From Larimichthys crocea (lineage: Eukaryota > Chordata > Actinopteri > Sciaenidae), in assembly GCF_000972845.2 (NCBI RefSeq), contig NC_040022.1:13866919-13930918 (forward strand): DNA of 64,000 bases. The letters run 5' to 3'. A model generated the notes under the pieces. The model was not told where the DNA came from. It did no database searches and saw only the letters and a list, made by a program, of their open reading frames with translations. Below are positions 59,301 to 64,000 of this stretch, one piece after another. Numbering within the stretch: the first letter of the stretch is position 1; each line of letters begins with the position of its first letter. A program made the translations under genes and the position numbers.

Positions 59301-60776
59301 GACATATTACAGCAGATTTAGTTTCTCTGCTCTCCGGGATTTCTACTTCCTGCCGCTTATCAGCGAAGGCTTGGGGATTTTTATTTTTTTCTTTTGAATT
59401 TTTCCCAGGCTAAAAAGAAAAGTGTTCAAGTGATGCTTCTGTTGGACGCTAAGCAGGAAAGGAGTCTCTTATCCAAATGGGTGTAATCTGATAGTGAAGG
59501 CAGTTCCAATCTTTCAGGTCAGTGTGGGGCCTTATCGCCTGTCTGGGTTCAAACGAGCCTCCTATCTGCTACCTTGGAGATAGAGAGCAAAGCTGCCTAT
59601 CTCGGAAAAGGTGCAACATGTGGCATTTGCAGTAGGGCTGGTGGTGACAGTGTCCACCGCTCTTCACAATGTCAGTCATCCACATCTATATGGCCAGCTG
59701 ACAAAGACGTCCCAGAGAGTGCTTATTAGGACTGAAACCTTGAACCTACAAAGCTGCTGGTGGAAATAATCCAATTCACAGAAGAAACAAATCTGATTGG
59801 TAAAATATCACTAAGTCATAAAAATAACACACGTTGAATTCTTGGTGTAATGGTTTTACGTCTTCTCTGATTCCCATGCGTTATATTGTCACTCCATACT
59901 GTTTATTCTGTATACATAACATCTATGGCATGATCTCTGTTGCTCTTTCTGACATTTTTCCTATTATAGGTTTTTTTTTTTTTTCGACCTAAGAACAGAT
60001 TGTTTTGTACCCTGTAAAGCCCTTAGAGGAATTACTTGAGTCCTGTAAAAGCCACCTTTGAAGAGTATAGAGACCAAAACCAGGCTATAAACATGTTTAT
60101 TTCTGCTGTAAAGTTGGGCATGTAGATATGGGGGCTTATAGAAACTGACTTGTTTTGTAGCCGGCCTCAAGTGGACGTTTGAGGAAGTTTTTGGCACTTT
60201 GCATTGGCTTCATTCCAGCCACAGACATTGCTGCTTGGTTTGAATTTCGTGTTTCTCTCCTACAGTAAAAACATGTGTATCGTTTATGTCTAACAACCAC
60301 ATTGAATGCACTTCTTTCTTTCTTGTAAAACATTTTCAAAGTATATTCTTAGAAACACATACTGAGACCTCCACAGGGGTTCTTTACAAATAACATACTG
60401 TACCAAAGAGAGAAATTCATCAAATCACTGTACATCAGCATTTCATCGTGGTTGTATGGATTTAAATCTGCACCTGTGTTACTTTGTCTTACTCTCATGT
60501 CTTGGCATTGCTTTGAAGCCCACTTGTTAGTGGATTGCACCCAGACTCCACAGAAGTCCAATCAAGATGACAAGCATAATAATGACGTCCATAATCAGTA
60601 CAACTGTAATTACTTCCATGTCAGTGGGGGTGGGATGACTTCTAAATCATGTTTTGAAGCTATAACGCCAGTATGATTAAAAACAGATATGTTGAGATTC
60701 AGTTTGTGTCTCTGGAGTCTAAAAACATGCAGCACAGTGTCGACAATACAATATAATACGTGTCATTTCTCTACAG
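53389..60776. other. Intron 24 (7.4 kb)
   Basis: A 7.4-kb intron inside the fibrinogen-like domain. A fish dispersed repeat fragment is possible at 56308-56361. Two higher-complexity stretches (about 58110-58240 and 59320-59760) could be conserved elements. A T-run lies at 59971-59984. No coding exon is supported: EFWLG of exon 24 joins LDNI of exon 25 directly, as in mammals. Confidence 0.7.
56308..56361. repeat. Possible fish dispersed repeat (GTTGTAGTCAAGACC type)
   Basis: GTGTTGTAGTCAAGACCAGC followed by CGAGACCAAGTCAAGACCAA resembles the start of a teleost repeat with iterated GAGTC/CAAGACC words. The copy is short and the call is from memory. Confidence 0.4.
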
Positions 60777-60938
60777 GTCTAGACAACATTCAGAGGATTG
60801 CAGCTCAAGGCCGCTATGAGCTGAGAATTGACATGAAGGACGGACAGGAGTCAGTCTATGCCAATTATGACAAATTCTCCATTGGAGATGCGAGAAACCT
60901 CTACAAGCTCAGGATAGGAGAGTACAACGGCACCGCTG
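60777..60938 (+). CDS. tnr: tenascin-R exon 25: fibrinogen-like domain, part 3
   Basis: A 162-nt exon, phase 1 in and out; donor GTACGT at 60939. It encodes [54 protein letters not shown], matching mammalian [46 protein letters not shown]. The NGT sequon of the fibrinogen globe is kept. It is phase-symmetric, but removing it would destroy the globular fold. Confidence 0.98.
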
Positions 60939-63973
<3,035 letters not shown>

Positions 63974-64000
63974 GGTATTAACTGGTACCACTGGAAAGGC
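63974..64000 (+). CDS. tnr: tenascin-R exon 27 (start of final exon, cut by window)
   Basis: The first nine codons, GINWYHWKG, in phase 0 after the CAG at 63973. They match the mammalian last coding segment, which goes on for about 30 residues to the stop. The window ends inside this exon, so the stop codon and 3'UTR are missing. Confidence 0.97.

Overview
This window is a vertebrate, almost certainly teleost, genomic segment. It is AT-rich, with long introns, many (CA)n/(TG)n/(CT)n microsatellites and interspersed repeats of types common in ray-finned fish. One protein-coding gene on the + strand fills it from about position 860 to the right edge: tenascin-R (tnr), a neural extracellular-matrix glycoprotein. 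I assembled it exon by exon. There are 27 coding exons, every intron is GT-AG, and reading phase is kept across all 26 junctions. The visible coding sequence is 4008 nt (1336 codons if translation starts at 862). The last exon is cut after 9 codons, so only about 30 residues of the fibrinogen-like domain and tail should lie outside. Projected full length is about 1366 residues, against 1358 for human TNR.

Layout: 862-1835 (exons 1-3) holds the putative signal peptide, a short propeptide ending in a basic RVRR site, the conserved tenascin N-terminal segment and the cysteine-flanked heptad repeat used for oligomerisation. 3747-4223 (exon 4) holds the whole EGF-like array of one half and four full repeats. 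11029-51967 (exons 5-22) holds nine fibronectin type III (FN3) domains. 52941 to the end (exons 23-27) holds the fibrinogen-like globe. Each FN3 domain is bounded by phase-1 introns, so each is a symmetric module. FN1, FN7 and FN8 share the exon sizes 120+144 nt. FN4 is split into three exons. FN6 is one 267-nt exon, and it is the repeat known in mammals to be alternatively spliced.

I found no convincing second gene on either strand. The remaining sequence is intron: low-complexity tracts, fish interspersed repeats (near 10.7, 19.9, 23.4, 38.8, 47.6 and 56.3 kb), a perfect 32-bp inverted repeat with a 3-nt loop at 14506-14572, and several stretches whose texture suggests conserved regulatory elements.

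The signals most worth checking are three. Complementary (TG)n and (CA)n tracts flank exon 22 and share the same CG interruption, so they could loop that exon out. A 27-nt T-run upstream and a TGCATG downstream flank the alternative FN6 exon. The near-perfect palindrome at 14.5 kb is unexplained. I cannot claim a wholly new biological system here; the window reads as a well-preserved teleost tnr locus with unusual intronic architecture.
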